From positions 1 to 64,000 of the forward strand of contig JALNYR010000001.1 in assembly GCA_023229725.1 (NCBI GenBank): a DNA stretch of 64,000 bases, given 5' to 3'. A program made the position numbers and the translations under genes. The notes below the pieces were generated by a model. It saw nothing but the letters and a program-made list of their open reading frames with translations, searched no databases and was not told the origin of the DNA. The stretch is from Dehalococcoidia bacterium (GTDB taxonomy: Bacteria > Chloroflexota > Dehalococcoidia > GIF9 > AB-539-J10). Below, piece after piece: positions 63,710 to 64,000 of the stretch (position 1 is its first letter; each line of letters opens with the position of its first letter).

Positions 63710-64000
63710 TATCCAAGCACGGCGCGAGCCGCGCGTTCATAGCCGGCGGCGTTCGGGTGAAGCCCGCCGGGCGTTCCATACTGCTCCGCGAAGTAGCCGG
63801 GCTCCGTGGGGTCGCCCAGGAGCCGCCAGAGCGAGATGCGGCCGGCCATCCGCCCATGGAGCCGCTCGAGCGCGGCCAGCTCCATCCGCCACGCGTTCGT
63901 CGATTCCGACATCCCGAAGGCCGGCGGCGGGCCCACGAGGACGACGCGGCAGCCGAGCGCCCGCATCTGGTCCACGATCGCGACCGTCTCGTCCATGACC
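63709..64000 (-). CDS. SGNH/GDSL-type hydrolase, C-terminal part (cut by window edge)
   Basis: The frame is open to base 64000 on the minus strand, so the N-terminus is missing. The visible ~96 residues have VVLVGPPPAFGMSESTNAWR (block-III-like loop and following helix) and GTPGGLHPNAAGYERAARAV, whose LHPN holds the catalytic His of SGNH esterases; an Asp would normally be three before it and is Gly here, so the active site may vary. Phage SGNH hydrolases de-acylate surface polysaccharides. It fits with the adjacent peptidoglycan-active proteins. Confidence 0.65.
   Translation of the reverse strand, partial: VMDETVAIVDQMRALGCRVVLVGPPPAFGMSESTNAWRMELAALERLHGRMAGRISLWRLLGDPTEPGYFAEQYGTPGGLHPNAAGYERAARAVLG

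Noticed and set aside
1..64000. Terminase, portal, major HK97-type capsid, tape measure or tail-tube genes
   Set aside because: Looked for in every plausible gene and not recognised; they may lie outside the window, so absence here is not proof.

Overview
The window looks like part of a large double-stranded DNA bacteriophage, or a phage-like element, of a GC-rich bacterium. Supporting signs: nearly every base is coding; genes overlap by ATGA, GTGA or TGATG junctions in long one-direction blocks; there is a phage-type replication set, fibre-like repeat proteins, a tyrosine recombinase, a Dam-like methyltransferase and lytic-type peptidases. No rRNA, ribosomal-protein or housekeeping gene is visible. 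The host cannot be named from this sequence; high GC and CTCGAG-rich codon use fit Myxococcota, some Proteobacteria or Actinomycetota.

Layout. (1) 1-1300, leftward: small, AT-richer genes, the first cut by the window edge. (2) 1298-1773: AT-rich non-coding region with repeated heptamers, a candidate origin or control region. (3) 15123-1774, leftward: replication and nucleotide module: split SNF2-type helicase, acidic protein, PD-(D/E)XK nuclease with a Cas4-type Fe-S cysteine set, DnaQ-like exonuclease, ThyX, Sak4-like ATPase, SSB-like protein, tRNA-like element and terminator, HD phosphohydrolase, uracil-DNA-glycosylase/DNA polymerase A fusion, zinc ribbon, RHH and sigma-region-4-like regulators. 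(4) 15130-15332: divergent control region. (5) 15333-23075, rightward: RepA-like ATPase, then a gap holding a perfect 23-bp inverted repeat, then many small cysteine-pair and membrane proteins. (6) 23072-33054: probable virion block: coiled-coil scaffold-like protein, transglutaminase-like protein, a large membrane-anchored protein, three adjacent proteins with repeated beta-sandwich signatures (candidate jelly-roll capsid proteins), several small membrane proteins, and basic cysteine-rich proteins that may condense DNA. (7) 33105-40549: glycosyltransferases, including a 1307-aa GT2-TPR-methyltransferase-GT4 enzyme. (8) 40515-50938: fibre, decoration and LamG-like proteins, interrupted by an HNH-AP2 homing endonuclease. 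(9) 51048-61663: accessory genes with the recombinase and Dam-like methyltransferase. (10) 61660-64000, leftward: three membrane-anchored M23-fold paralogues, a small membrane peptide and a truncated SGNH hydrolase.

How it fits together. The leftward block supplies DNA synthesis, proofreading, uracil surveillance, recombination and dTMP supply. The rightward block builds the particle. No terminase, portal, tape measure or tail-tube gene was recognised. Instead there are clustered jelly-roll-like proteins and many small membrane proteins, including membrane-anchored peptidoglycan hydrolases. This raises the possibility of a tailless, membrane-containing particle with an unusually large genome. 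It remains an inference: the window is partial and no structure prediction could be run. Many starts were moved from the longest reading frame to a start with a ribosome-binding site or a stop/start overlap.
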